From positions 150,204 to 214,203 of the forward strand of contig JBGRQA010000007.1 of NCBI GenBank assembly GCA_041725895.1: a stretch of 64,000 bases of DNA, in the 5' to 3' direction. The position numbers were made by a program, and so were the translations under genes. This DNA is from JBGRQA01 sp041725895 (lineage in GTDB: Bacteria; Bacteroidota; Bacteroidia; Bacteroidales; Marinifilaceae). Below are positions 1-7,686 of the stretch, one piece after another (position 1 is the stretch's first letter; every line of letters begins with the position of its first letter). The notes under the pieces are model-generated. The model saw only the letters and a list, made by a program, of their open reading frames with translations. It was not told where the DNA came from and made no database searches.

Positions 1-1
1 C

Positions 2-1654
2 AACAGTGGTTCACGCCAGATGGATGTGTACACCATGTTCTTTACCAAAGACGGTTGGGATCGATTTAACATGAGTAAGGACGACTATGCTTTGCTGAAA
101 GAAATCGAAAAACAAGCCAAGAAAAAGAAAGAAGAAGCTGACAAAAAGAAAAAGTCGAAAAAAAAGAATAAAAAAGAAGAGGTAAAAAAAGACAGCACTC
201 TTCAGTTCGACTGGGATGGCTTAAAAGATCGCAAGAAGCGTTTGACCATCCACTCTTCGAAATTGAGCGATGCTGTACTTTCAAAAGATGGAGAAACTTT
301 ATACTACCTGGCCCGATTCGAAAAAGGTGTGAATCTTTGGAGCACCAAACTGCGCACCAAAGAAACCAAGATGTTAATAAAACTGGGTGCAAGATACGGA
401 AGCCTGCAATGGGATAAAGAGATGAAAAAACTGTTCCTGCTATCGGATGGTGACATCTCAACTATTAACTTGAGCAGCAAATCAACCAAACCGGTTGCCA
501 TTCGAGGAGAAATGACCCTTGATGTCGCGGCTGAACGCCAACAAATGTTCGACCATGTTTGGAGACGCAATAAGAGTATGTTCTACATTTCGGATTACCA
601 CGGTGCACCTTGGGATGAGTTAAGAAAGAACTACGAACCCAAATTGGCATCCATTAGCGACAATTACGAGTTTGCCGAAATTCTGTCGGAAATGTTGGGT
701 GAATTAAATGTATCACATAGTGGTGCCGGTTATCGTCCTTACGATCCAAAAGGAGACAGAACTGCAGCTTTGGGTATTTTCTTCGATTACAACTACAAAG
801 GAGAAGGAATCAAGATTGCTGAAATTATAAAGGATGGTCCTTTAGACAAGAAGAGCATCAAGGTATCCAAAGGAATGATCATCCAGCAAATTGACGGTCA
901 AAACATCGGAACGGATATTGATTATGCCAAATTACTGAACCGGAAATCCGGAAAATTCACTGCCCTTCATATCTACGATCCCAAAACGAAAAAAGGACAG
1001 GATGTAACCATCAAACCTATCTCCCTTAGTTCGGAAAGAAGCCTTCTGTACAAGCGTTGGGTTAAGATGAATGAGAAGGAAGTGGAAAAATTGAGTGGAG
1101 GCAAACTGGCCTACGTTCACATTCCGGGAATGAACGACGGAGCTTATCGTAACACCTACGAAAAGGTAATGGGTAAGTACTACGATCGTGATGGTATCGT
1201 GATTGATACCCGTTTCAACGGAGGTGGCGACCTGGTTGGTGATATCACTATGTTCCTGACCGGAGAAACCTTTATCGAGTATGCCATAGAGGATCGTACC
1301 ATTGGTTCAGAACCGGGTTACCGTTGGACCAAACCTTCGGTGGCTATGATAAACGAAGCCAACTACAGTGATGGTCACTGCTTCTCTTGCGCCTACCAGG
1401 ATTTGGGAATTGGAAAATTGATTGGTATGCCTGTTCCCGGAACTTGCAGTTTTGCGGGATGGGAAACTTTGCAGAATGGTGAAGTATACTGGGGATCCAT
1501 CCCTGTAAGTGCCAAGAATAAAGCTGGTGAATGGTTGGAAAACAACGAAACCGTTCCTGAAGTTCAGGTGAAGAATATGCCTGGTATTATCGACAATGGA
1601 CGTGACCAGCAGTTGGAAAGTGCTGTGGAAGAGCTGTTGAAGATGACAAAATAA
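2..1654 (+). CDS. Tricorn-like S41 family serine protease, 3' part
   Basis: The reading frame is open from the window edge, so the true start lies upstream and only the C-terminal part is visible. Numbering from the Met codon at 20: a Lys/Glu-rich linker (about 25-58), the end of a beta-propeller (about 75-160), a tricorn C1-like helical region (about 180-230), a PDZ domain (about 245-325) and a C-terminal S41 peptidase domain (about 360-520). The likely nucleophile is Ser450 in NYSDGH, and IDTRFNGGG is the usual S41 core strand. Proteins of this kind are large, often exported peptidases in Bacteroidota that degrade peptides. The product and fold are clear, while the substrate is not. The charged linker is unusually Lys-rich. 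A strong terminator follows about 95 bp after the stop. Confidence 0.88.
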   Translation, partial: NSGSRQMDVYTMFFTKDGWDRFNMSKDDYALLKEIEKQAKKKKEEADKKKKSKKKNKKEEVKKDSTLQFDWDGLKDRKKRLTIHSSKLSDAVLSKDGETLYYLARFEKGVNLWSTKLRTKETKMLIKLGARYGSLQWDKEMKKLFLLSDGDISTINLSSKSTKPVAIRGEMTLDVAAERQQMFDHVWRRNKSMFYISDYHGAPWDELRKNYEPKLASISDNYEFAEILSEMLGELNVSHSGAGYRPYDPKGDRTAALGIFFDYNYKGEGIKIAEIIKDGPLDKKSIKVSKGMIIQQIDGQNIGTDIDYAKLLNRKSGKFTALHIYDPKTKKGQDVTIKPISLSSERSLLYKRWVKMNEKEVEKLSGGKLAYVHIPGMNDGAYRNTYEKVMGKYYDRDGIVIDTRFNGGGDLVGDITMFLTGETFIEYAIEDRTIGSEPGYRWTKPSVAMINEANYSDGHCFSCAYQDLGIGKLIGMPVPGTCSFAGWETLQNGEVYWGSIPVSAKNKAGEWLENNETVPEVQVKNMPGIIDNGRDQQLESAVEELLKMTK

Positions 1655-1748
1655 TAATAGTCAAACCATGAAGGTTTTATAAATCTCAATGGTTTAGAGG
1701 AGGCTAAGTAATGTTTTTATTGCAAATTTTGCTTCACTCGAAAAGATG

Positions 1749-1778
1749 AAAAGGCCTGGGAGTTTCCCAGGCCTTTTT
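1749..1778. terminator. Rho-independent terminator, likely bidirectional
   Basis: An 11-bp perfect stem (1751-1761 with 1765-1775) closes a 3-nt loop and is flanked by T runs on the plus side and A runs on the other. It ends the S41 protease transcript and, read on the minus strand, the transcript of the small gene at 1862-2209. Confidence 0.85.
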
Positions 1779-1812
1779 ACTTTAACCACTAACTACTAAC
1801 CAAAATCTATTT
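1749..1812 (-). repeat. Partial relative of the small-RNA family (3' half only)
   Basis: Read on the minus strand this segment has an AATAGATTT-TGGTTAGTAGTTAGTGGTTA stretch (gapped here) and then a GGCC-stem terminator, closely matching the 3' halves of the RNA units near 8.7 and 9.0 kb. It lacks the box array and the TAnnTTTG promoter. It is therefore more likely the 3' UTR of the minus-strand gene ending at 1862, or a decayed copy. Seen directly: the shared core and hairpin. Inferred: common origin. Confidence 0.4.
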
Positions 1813-1861
1813 CAACCCAACCCGGGGTTAAAAACCCGAAATGAGGTAAAAAAGTGTATCA

Positions 1862-2209
1862 CTACTTGGTGGCAACTGCCTCCACTTTTCTGGAAACATT
1901 AGGCCCCATACAATTTGTCGTTATTAGCTGTATTAGATATGCATATGGTCCATTGGGGCTTCTCTGGGCAATGTAAGCACAATGCCAATCAGTCCCCCAG
2001 CGTAAACCGGTATCCCAATCGTAATTGTTTTCATTATCCCATGACCATCTTTCCGTCTTATCAGTTGGCTCAGAAGGGAAATAATCAGTTGAATACACAT
2101 GAATTTGCCCCTGTTGCGCTCTAAATGGAGCATCGGTATTCCAGCGTAGCCATAAATTGCCTTGCTTCTCGTAAGCCTCCAGGTTCCATTGAAAAAATGC
2201 TTGTGCCAT
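1862..2209 (-). CDS. Hypothetical small Trp-rich protein
   Basis: Not recognised. The frame is open to a TTG codon at 2275, but the first ATG, at 2209, starts a more natural protein (MAQAFFQWNLEAYEKQG...) of 115 residues. It is rich in Trp and Tyr (WNLEAY, LWLRWN, WSWDN, WGTDW), as in small beta-rich binding or lectin-like proteins, but no family can be named. An AGGAG-like stretch sits too far upstream of the ATG to decide the start. No signal peptide is apparent. It stands alone on the minus strand and shares the terminator at 1749-1778 with the convergent protease gene. Confidence 0.5.
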   Translation of the reverse strand: MAQAFFQWNLEAYEKQGNLWLRWNTDAPFRAQQGQIHVYSTDYFPSEPTDKTERWSWDNENNYDWDTGLRWGTDWHCAYIAQRSPNGPYAYLIQLITTNCMGPNVSRKVEAVATK

Positions 2210-2775
2210 AACTGTTCGAATTTTACTTTCTCCTACTCTTTTTACAATTCGGCTTTTCGGATCCCGCCGTAACAATTACTAAATTTGATAGTAGCAACTC
2301 ATACAAATTTTATATTGTGCTTAGATAAAATGTTACCACCCCCTACTACAAATAGCATTTCTTACTACAGTTCAATCAACAAAATTGTCCCTTAAAAAAA
2401 TGGACCACTTTTCACTAAATCAAAGTTGAGGAATAAAAATGAAGAAATGGGAAAAAAGGTCATAAGCGATCCAAAAGGTGTCATGAAAAGCACAATTAGA
2501 GGAATAAGAGGAAATACTATTCACAAAAAATATCCATTCAGACCACATTTAAGAAGGATATGTTAAACAACAACTTACCGTCCTCATATAAAACAAAGTT
2601 TAAACGCTACATATCAACAAATAAAGCCCAATATCCTTCGAAAAATATTAGGCTTACTACTTAACATTAAACACGAACTTTTCTTTACATTTGCCACCAA
2701 TAAAACAACACGGACAGAAAATATCAATTTGGTATCGATAACAAAATCACAAACAATCAACTAATAACTTATTCA
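2210..2775. other. Intergenic region
   Basis: AT-rich, with no convincing coding frame or RNA fold. Its one clear element is the -7 box at 2686-2693 in front of the YciI-type gene. Confidence 0.6.
2686..2693 (+). promoter_or_regulatory. TAnnTTTG -7 promoter box for the YciI-type gene
   Basis: TACATTTG matches the Bacteroidota sigma-A -7 consensus exactly and lies about 83 bp before the start codon at 2776. No clear -33 TTG at the usual distance was seen. Confidence 0.5.
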
Positions 2776-3072
2776 ATGTTTATTATATCGCTGAATTACA
2801 AAGCATCCTTAGAATCAATTGATCAGGAATTGGAAAAACACATCGAATATTTGAATGAACAATACGCTTTGGGAAATTTCATTGCATCGGGAAGAAAAGT
2901 TCCAAGAACAGGAGGAATTATCCTTTCCAAAATGAATAACAAAGAGGAATTGGAAAGAATACTGGACAAAGATCCATTCAAAAAGAAAAATTTAGCAGAA
3001 TACGATATTACGGAATTCATTGCCAGTAAAACATGCCAAGAATTGACCTTTTTGTCAGAGGGCAATGAATAA
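2776..3072 (+). CDS. YciI family protein
   Basis: This 98-residue protein has the YCII ferredoxin-like fold pattern: an N-terminal strand (MFIISLNYK), a helix with a conserved His (KHIEYLNEQYALG), the GNFIASGRKVPRTGGIIL strand pair, then a helix containing DPF (ERILDKDPFKKKNLAEYDITEF). The His and the Asp of DPF are the residues usually conserved in the family, which includes small-molecule-binding or dehydrohalogenase-like proteins. The true substrate is unknown. It is a single-gene transcript and ends in a hairpin that also serves the minus-strand RNA unit A. Confidence 0.85.
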   Translation: MFIISLNYKASLESIDQELEKHIEYLNEQYALGNFIASGRKVPRTGGIILSKMNNKEELERILDKDPFKKKNLAEYDITEFIASKTCQELTFLSEGNE

Positions 3073-3092
3073 AACACAAAAGAGAAAAATGC

Positions 3093-3187
3093 TTAAAGGC
3101 CAGGATCCCCACCCCGGCCTTTTAACTAACCTAAATCTCTATCTATAAAAAAACTACTTTTACTAGTGCTGTTTTGTTCTCAGCTTA
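3093..3187 (-). ncRNA. Candidate small RNA, family copy A
   Basis: About 95 nt on the minus strand, starting about 6 nt after a TACTTTTG box (3193-3200) and ending in a GGCC-stem hairpin (3095-3123). It contains the family core GAGATTTAGGTTAG. There is no start codon followed by a useful frame. It lies directly downstream of the RprY-like regulator gene on the same strand, but its own box array and promoter argue for separate transcription. The U tract after this copy's hairpin is weak (TTTAAGC), and the hairpin has a G-U pair. Transcript ends are predicted from sequence only. Confidence 0.6.
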
Positions 3188-3192
3188 CATTA

Positions 3193-3247
3193 CAAAAGTA
3201 AAACATAGTACCGTTAAGAACTGCTAACGGAGGTTAAAGAAACTTAA
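3193..3247 (-). promoter_or_regulatory. Four-box OmpR-type array plus TAnnTTTG promoter, copy A
   Basis: On the minus strand: TTAAG (3243-3247), TTAAC (3233-3237), TTAGC (3223-3227) and TTAAC (3213-3217), each exactly 10 bp from the next, then 12 bp to TACTTTTG (3193-3200). Direct repeats at one helical turn are typical binding sites of OmpR/PhoB-family response regulators. The array ends where an activator would contact RNA polymerase. Confidence 0.65.
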
Positions 3248-3311
3248 GAGTGTTACATATCTGGGGTTAAAAAACCGGACGGGGATGTAAAAATAACACA
3301 CACAACACAGC

Positions 3312-3986
3312 TCACCGACAAACAAAACGATAACCCACTCCTCTGACATTCTCAATTCTTAGATTCTCATCAACTTTTAGCAAACGCCTTATCCTGGTGA
3401 TAAACACATCCATGCTTCGCCCGGTAAAGTAATCATCATCACCCCAAACTGCATTCAAGATTTCATTGCGTTTTAACAAAGTATTTCTATTCACATAAAA
3501 ATAGTGCAACAAGCAAGCCTCTTTGGCGGTTAACTCCTTTACAATTCCGTTGTGAACCAATTGCAACTCTTCGGGAAACAATGTATAGGCACCCAACCGA
3601 CACTCCTCCTTTTCCCTTGTCTGACTGCGGCTTAAAATATTTCGGATTCGTAACACCAGTTCGTCCGGTTCAAATGGTTTGGAAATATAATCATCAGCCC
3701 CAAGCTGAAGACCTCTGATTCGGTCTTCTTTCTGATTTCGTGCAGTCAGAAATATGAAAGGGATATCCATTTTTGCTCGAATAGCTTCTGCTGTTTCGAA
3801 GCCATCCATTAAAGGCATCATCACATCCAAAATACAAAGATCGGGTTCAATTTCCTCAACCTTTTCATTCGCCTCCTTTCCATCGGTGGTTAGAAATGCA
3901 TCATACCCATTCATTTCGATATACATCTTCAGAACATTTCCCAAATCAATATCGTCCTCTGCAATTAGTATTCTATGCTTTTTCAT
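3312..3986 (-). CDS. rprY: OmpR-family response regulator, RprY-like
   Basis: The 224-residue protein has an N-terminal receiver domain with acidic residues D11/D12, phospho-acceptor D54 (CILDVMMP), T81 and K103, then a C-terminal winged-helix DNA-binding domain (about 125-224) ending in IENVRGVGYRF. It is the output of the sensor kinase encoded just upstream; the two genes overlap by 14 bp and are surely co-transcribed. Similarity to Bacteroides RprY is judged by eye, so the symbol is tentative. It is the best local candidate to bind the TTAAC arrays at 3.2, 5.4, 7.5, 8.8 and 9.1 kb, but this is inference. Confidence 0.85.
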   Translation of the reverse strand: MKKHRILIAEDDIDLGNVLKMYIEMNGYDAFLTTDGKEANEKVEEIEPDLCILDVMMPLMDGFETAEAIRAKMDIPFIFLTARNQKEDRIRGLQLGADDYISKPFEPDELVLRIRNILSRSQTREKEECRLGAYTLFPEELQLVHNGIVKELTAKEACLLHYFYVNRNTLLKRNEILNAVWGDDDYFTGRSMDVFITRIRRLLKVDENLRIENVRGVGYRFVCR

Positions 3987-5361
3987 CGCTACTTTTTAAG
4001 ATGGGTAATTTAATAACAAAACCGAGGCCGGCTTCGTAACTTTTATCAAGCTCAATACTTCCCTTATGAGCGTTAACCGCACATTTCACAAGATGAAGGC
4101 CCAATCCCAGACCTTTGGTATTTCCTTTCCCTGTTGAACCTCGATAAAACTTACCAAAAAGCTTCTGCCTATCCTCCCTGGATACCCCAGGTCCATTATC
4201 TCTGAATCGAATCACAAATTCCCCTCCTTTTCGAAGAGTTTCAACCATTACTTCCACCCTGGGTTTATCAGAATATTTTATCGCATTATCAATTAAATTA
4301 TTCATCACCGTTGTCAGATAAAATTCATCAATTAAAATATGATCATCACTTTCCGTGTAATGTTTTGACACTGTCAACGCATTTAATTTTAAAAGATATT
4401 CATCAACACATGCATCAATAAGTCTGTGCACAGATTTCTTTTCAAGCTTAATTCCCCGCTCACCGTTACTAAAAAGAGACAGATCCATTGCATTATTCAC
4501 CATTTGCTTTAATCTTGCTGCCTGCCTCTCAATGATACTGGCATTTGAACTCACTACCTCTTCATCACCTAACTGCTTTTTTAATAGACTAGAGACCAAA
4601 GTTATGGTACTCAATGGAGTATTGAATTCATGTGTGATGTTGTTAATGAAATCGCTTTTCATCTCAGAGATCCGTTTTTGCCGGTACAAATTCTTAACAG
4701 TAAGAAAAAGCAATACGATTACAACCAGAAATACGATCAGGGAGATAGCTATTTCAGCGCGCATATTTGACAAAAGAACCCACTGCTTAGCAGGAAAATT
4801 AGATTGCAGGCAAATTTCTATATAGTCCTTCTCTCCTATATAGTAGAAGGTATGCCGGATTGCCCGCCCCTCAAGTTTACCATTTTTGTAGATCTCGAGA
4901 GCTTGACACGGGACATTATCACCTACAATGGTCTTATGGCCCTTATCGGTTTTCACCTTCAATTTGGTCACAGAAAAAGCATAGCTGTATTTGGTAAGAA
5001 TGTTCTGGTTCTTCAACTCCTCCATCACGAGCGAATCAATTCTTGAGAAACCAAACATTCCCCTTTCCAGACTCTTCTTCAAGCTGGATAGCTCTTTAAC
5101 ACTTAGCTTCTCTTTCCCTAAATCAAGGGACTGCCAGTTAAAATCATCCCGAAAAGCTTGAAGTCCCACTCTGGTATTCTTTGCCTCCTCAAAAAAAATC
5201 CGTGCCACCGTTTGATTTGCTGCCAATTCAAACTTATTGCGTTCAAAATTAAAGGCCTTTTGCAAAAAAAGAAACAAAACCACGGGGACCAGACCCCCTA
5301 TAACCCCCAAAGGCAAAGCAGTATAGAATATTCTATTTTTTCTCGTTTCGATTTGACTCAT
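3973..5361 (-). CDS. rprX: Membrane sensor histidine kinase, RprX-like
   Basis: The frame extends to a TTG codon at 5394, but the ATG at 5361 (MSQIETRKNRIF) is preferred, giving 462 residues. Layout: a first membrane helix (about 13-35), a periplasmic sensor region of about 170 residues with no recognised fold, a second membrane helix (about 205-222), a HisKA domain with His244 in THEFNTPLS, then HATPase_c with N box (NNLIDNAIKYS), G1 (DNGPGVS) and G2 (GLGLGLHLVK). No HAMP domain is seen. It phosphorylates the regulator encoded 3' of it. The signal sensed is unknown. The symbol is by resemblance to Bacteroides RprX. Confidence 0.85.
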   Translation of the reverse strand: MSQIETRKNRIFYTALPLGVIGGLVPVVLFLFLQKAFNFERNKFELAANQTVARIFFEEAKNTRVGLQAFRDDFNWQSLDLGKEKLSVKELSSLKKSLERGMFGFSRIDSLVMEELKNQNILTKYSYAFSVTKLKVKTDKGHKTIVGDNVPCQALEIYKNGKLEGRAIRHTFYYIGEKDYIEICLQSNFPAKQWVLLSNMRAEIAISLIVFLVVIVLLFLTVKNLYRQKRISEMKSDFINNITHEFNTPLSTITLVSSLLKKQLGDEEVVSSNASIIERQAARLKQMVNNAMDLSLFSNGERGIKLEKKSVHRLIDACVDEYLLKLNALTVSKHYTESDDHILIDEFYLTTVMNNLIDNAIKYSDKPRVEVMVETLRKGGEFVIRFRDNGPGVSREDRQKLFGKFYRGSTGKGNTKGLGLGLHLVKCAVNAHKGSIELDKSYEAGLGFVIKLPILKSSDEKA

Positions 5362-5400
5362 GAAGCAAAGATATACATAAAGGTGAAGCACCAAAAGGCT

Positions 5401-5434
5401 TTAACTTAACATTAACACAGCATTAACAGTTAAG
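5401..5434 (+). promoter_or_regulatory. TTAAC direct-repeat array in the divergent promoter
   Basis: TTAAC occurs at 5401, 5412 and 5423 (exact 11-bp steps), with extra copies TTAAC at 5406 and TTAAG at 5430. It lies between the sensor-kinase start (5361) and the divergent secreted-protein gene (5487), upstream of a TACTTTG -7-like box at 5451. The motif is the same as in the four RNA arrays, although the step differs by one base. It is a plausible site for autoregulation by the adjacent OmpR-family regulator. Confidence 0.55.
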
Positions 5435-5486
5435 CATTCTCATTTCCGGTTACTTTGCATCAGAACATTAACAAAAAAGAAACATC

Positions 5487-6779
5487 ATGAAAACAACAAC
5501 CACAATCATTTTCCTGGCTCTTTTAAGTTTCACCCTGTATGGAAAACAGGATGAAATAAATGTCCTAAAAGCAGAACAGTATTTCAAAGAAGCCAAAACC
5601 TTATGCGATCAAGACGCTGGAAAAACATGGGGAATCAATCTCTATGGCCCCATACTGTTTGTGGATGCGAAAACTAGAAAAGTAATAAGCAACGTTCAGG
5701 ACGCCATGGGAGAATTGAAAAAAGAGGGAAATGTATTCGTAGGAATGTATCCCAAATCAAGACCAATAGCGAATACCGCACTGGAATGGAATGGCACCAA
5801 ATGGACAATGGTGATCTGGCAAGCACTCAGTTCCGACAAAAACACAAGGAATCACTTAATAATGCATGAGCTTTGGCATCGCATTCAGGATGATATTGGA
5901 TTTCGATCCCAACCTTCAAAAAATACACATCTTAACCAGTTGGACGGCCGATTCCTACTAAAGATGGAATGGTCAGCCTTAGGGAAAGCCGTTGAAACCA
6001 ATGGTAAAAAGAGGGCAAAACATCTGGAGAATGCATTACTTTTCAGAGAATACCGAAGAAACATGTACAGCGGCAGTGCCGAAAAGGAAGCTCTGTTTGA
6101 AATGCACGAAGGCTTGGCAGATCATACCGGCTTAAAGCTCAGTGGAGCCTCTGAAAATGAAATCCGGGAGATTCTAAGCCATAAAGTAAAAACAAGTTTG
6201 AAACGACACACCCTCCTGATGTCTTTTGCCTATACATCCGGCCCTCTCTACGGATATCTTCTGGACGCTTCGGGGATCAATTGGTACCAAAATCTTAAAC
6301 AAACGGATGACTTAGGCGAACTGATCAAAAAGGCTTACGGGATAAACCCAAATCCAACCAACACCATCGATCATCTTTATGCTGAATACAACGGAGAAGA
6401 ACTAATTCAGAAAGAAAAAAACTATGAAGAAGAAATGCAAGCGTTTCTAAAGAGCTGTAGGGATCGGTTCCTATCCAATCCAAAACTAATAATACCAATG
6501 AGCATGTGCCGGATATCGTTCAATCCGCATACTGTTGTTCCTTTCGAAGATCATGGTACAATCTACAAAACATTCAATGCTTTCGGCAAATGGGGAAAAC
6601 TAAAAACCGACAAAGGAGCCCTAGTTACACCAAATTGGTCAAAAGTAATTGCCGATGCGCCTGACAAGGATTTTAAGTCCGACAATTGGGAACTAATTCT
6701 CAACGAAGGTTGGAAAATTGAAAAAAAGGAAGACGGAAACTACTATGTGGTAATGAACAAAACCGAAAAGACAAAGTAA
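5487..6779 (+). CDS. Secreted protein with HExxH zinc-protease motif
   Basis: The 430-residue protein begins with a signal peptide (MKTTTTIIFLALLSFTLYG). Near residue 127 it has HELWH, an HExxH zinc-metallopeptidase motif (His127, Glu128, His131), and about 76 residues later EMHEGLADHTG, where Glu208 could be the third zinc ligand as in gluzincins. The rest matches no family I can name. It probably acts in the periplasm or outside the cell. It is divergent from the RprXY-like pair and has a TTAAC array in its promoter, so it may be a target of that system. Protease activity is inferred from the motif only. Confidence 0.7.
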   Translation: MKTTTTIIFLALLSFTLYGKQDEINVLKAEQYFKEAKTLCDQDAGKTWGINLYGPILFVDAKTRKVISNVQDAMGELKKEGNVFVGMYPKSRPIANTALEWNGTKWTMVIWQALSSDKNTRNHLIMHELWHRIQDDIGFRSQPSKNTHLNQLDGRFLLKMEWSALGKAVETNGKKRAKHLENALLFREYRRNMYSGSAEKEALFEMHEGLADHTGLKLSGASENEIREILSHKVKTSLKRHTLLMSFAYTSGPLYGYLLDASGINWYQNLKQTDDLGELIKKAYGINPNPTNTIDHLYAEYNGEELIQKEKNYEEEMQAFLKSCRDRFLSNPKLIIPMSMCRISFNPHTVVPFEDHGTIYKTFNAFGKWGKLKTDKGALVTPNWSKVIADAPDKDFKSDNWELILNEGWKIEKKEDGNYYVVMNKTEKTK

Positions 6780-6800
6780 AAACCTTACTGACAGTATCAA

Positions 6801-6828
6801 CCTCCGTCGGGGCTCCAACCCCTGACGG
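6801..6828. repeat. GC-rich intergenic hairpin between convergent genes
   Basis: CCGTCGGGG and CCCCTGACGG pair around a short loop. The T-rich stretch after it on the plus strand (CTTCTTTT) could make it a weak terminator for the secreted-protein gene. GC-rich hairpins of this look are often dispersed repeats in this phylum (general impression, not checked). Confidence 0.45.
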
Positions 6829-6849
6829 GGTAACTTCTTTTCCGACTCC

Positions 6850-7233
6850 TCAGCAAGTAACATGAAACAATCCCACAACCTTCTCCTGAAAGGAATTCCA
6901 TAACTGAATTGCCGTAGGAGTAGCTGAAATATGTGCCTGTAATTGATGGGCTTTGACAATTTGTTTAGCAGGCTCAGAGAGCTCCACTGTATCGTATTGC
7001 CCCGCTCCAATTATTAAATGCACAACCCCTTCCTCCATCACATATTGCAACTCCTCCTCTGAAATACAGTGTGAAGTACCATACACTCGTTTGGAAAGCT
7101 TCTTTTTCCGCTTGGTAATGTCCCCTATACTATTGATAACTACATCGTGATCATAGGTTTCGCCCTCAATGGTGATATAACCAAAAGAGGTAGAATTGAT
7201 ATGAGGTTTCATTGAAATAAAGTATTGGTTCAT
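6850..7233 (-). CDS. Mth938-like domain protein
   Basis: The 127-residue protein has the Mth938/AAMDC pattern: FGYITIEGETYDHDVVI near the N-terminus, then VVHLIIGAGQYDTVELS, and ISATPTAIQLWN near the C-terminus. The function of this small alpha/beta family is not established. The ATG at 7233 has an AAGGGA-like ribosome site 5 nt upstream, which favours it over the internal Met at 7212. It is a single gene downstream of RNA unit B on the same strand, separated from it by that unit's terminator. Confidence 0.82.
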   Translation of the reverse strand: MNQYFISMKPHINSTSFGYITIEGETYDHDVVINSIGDITKRKKKLSKRVYGTSHCISEEELQYVMEEGVVHLIIGAGQYDTVELSEPAKQIVKAHQLQAHISATPTAIQLWNSFQEKVVGLFHVTC

Positions 7234-7333
7234 CTTTCCCTTAATTTACAACAATTAAGTCTTCGAAAAGAATATTTCTTTTCAAAGGGAAACAAAGGTG
7301 CTATATTACAGCGATATAAATTGGTAAAACGCG

Positions 7334-7431
7334 AAAAGGCCGGAGCTGCAACTCCGGCCTTTCTACTAACCTAAATCTAACCTATAAAAACTGTCACTCT
7401 AAAACGTGACACTACTACTTGCTTTGTTTGA
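7334..7431 (-). ncRNA. Candidate small RNA, family copy B
   Basis: About 98 nt on the minus strand, from a predicted start near 7431 to a GGCCGGAG/CTCCGGCC terminator (stem 7338-7345 with 7352-7359, T run 7334-7337). It contains the core AGATTTAGGTTAG. Its 5' half differs from the other copies and forms its own hairpin (TGTCAC with GTGACA). No plausible coding frame. It lies between the tcdA 3' end and the Mth938 start, all on the minus strand. Confidence 0.62.
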
Positions 7432-7436
7432 TAATA

Positions 7437-7491
7437 CAAAAATAAGGGCTATTGGGCTTAAGAGCTACTAACAGAGGTTAAAGAAGGTTAA
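7437..7491 (-). promoter_or_regulatory. Four-box OmpR-type array plus TAnnTTTG promoter, copy B
   Basis: On the minus strand: TTAAC (7487-7491), TTAAC (7477-7481), TTAGT (7467-7471), TTAAG (7457-7461), all at 10-bp steps, then 12 bp to TATTTTTG (7437-7444). The geometry equals that of copy A although the sequence between the boxes differs, which points to selection on the boxes. Confidence 0.65.
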
Positions 7492-7626
7492 ATCCTCAAG
7501 ATTTACAGCAACAAAAGAATAAAGCTTCTTTTGGAGGAGAACAAAGGTCATGAATTAAAATTAGAACGTACATGAATAATTCAGCACAATCCCATCGCTT
7601 CAATCTGTCAAAACAACTCCTGCCCC

Positions 7627-7668
7627 TCAAAAAAAAGGCCTGTTCCGTTATCGGATACAGGCCTTCTA
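7627..7668 (-). terminator. Terminator of tcdA
   Basis: AAGGCCTGT and ACAGGCCTT form a 9-bp stem around a 13-nt loop, followed on the minus strand by a run of eight T. It lies about 20 bp after the tcdA stop. Confidence 0.85.
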
Positions 7669-7686
7669 TTGTGTGTTTAAATATTC

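Noticed and set aside
5362..5394. Extended N-terminus of the sensor kinase from a TTG
   Set aside because: The ATG at 5361 gives a normal N-terminus. The extension would run into the divergent promoter.
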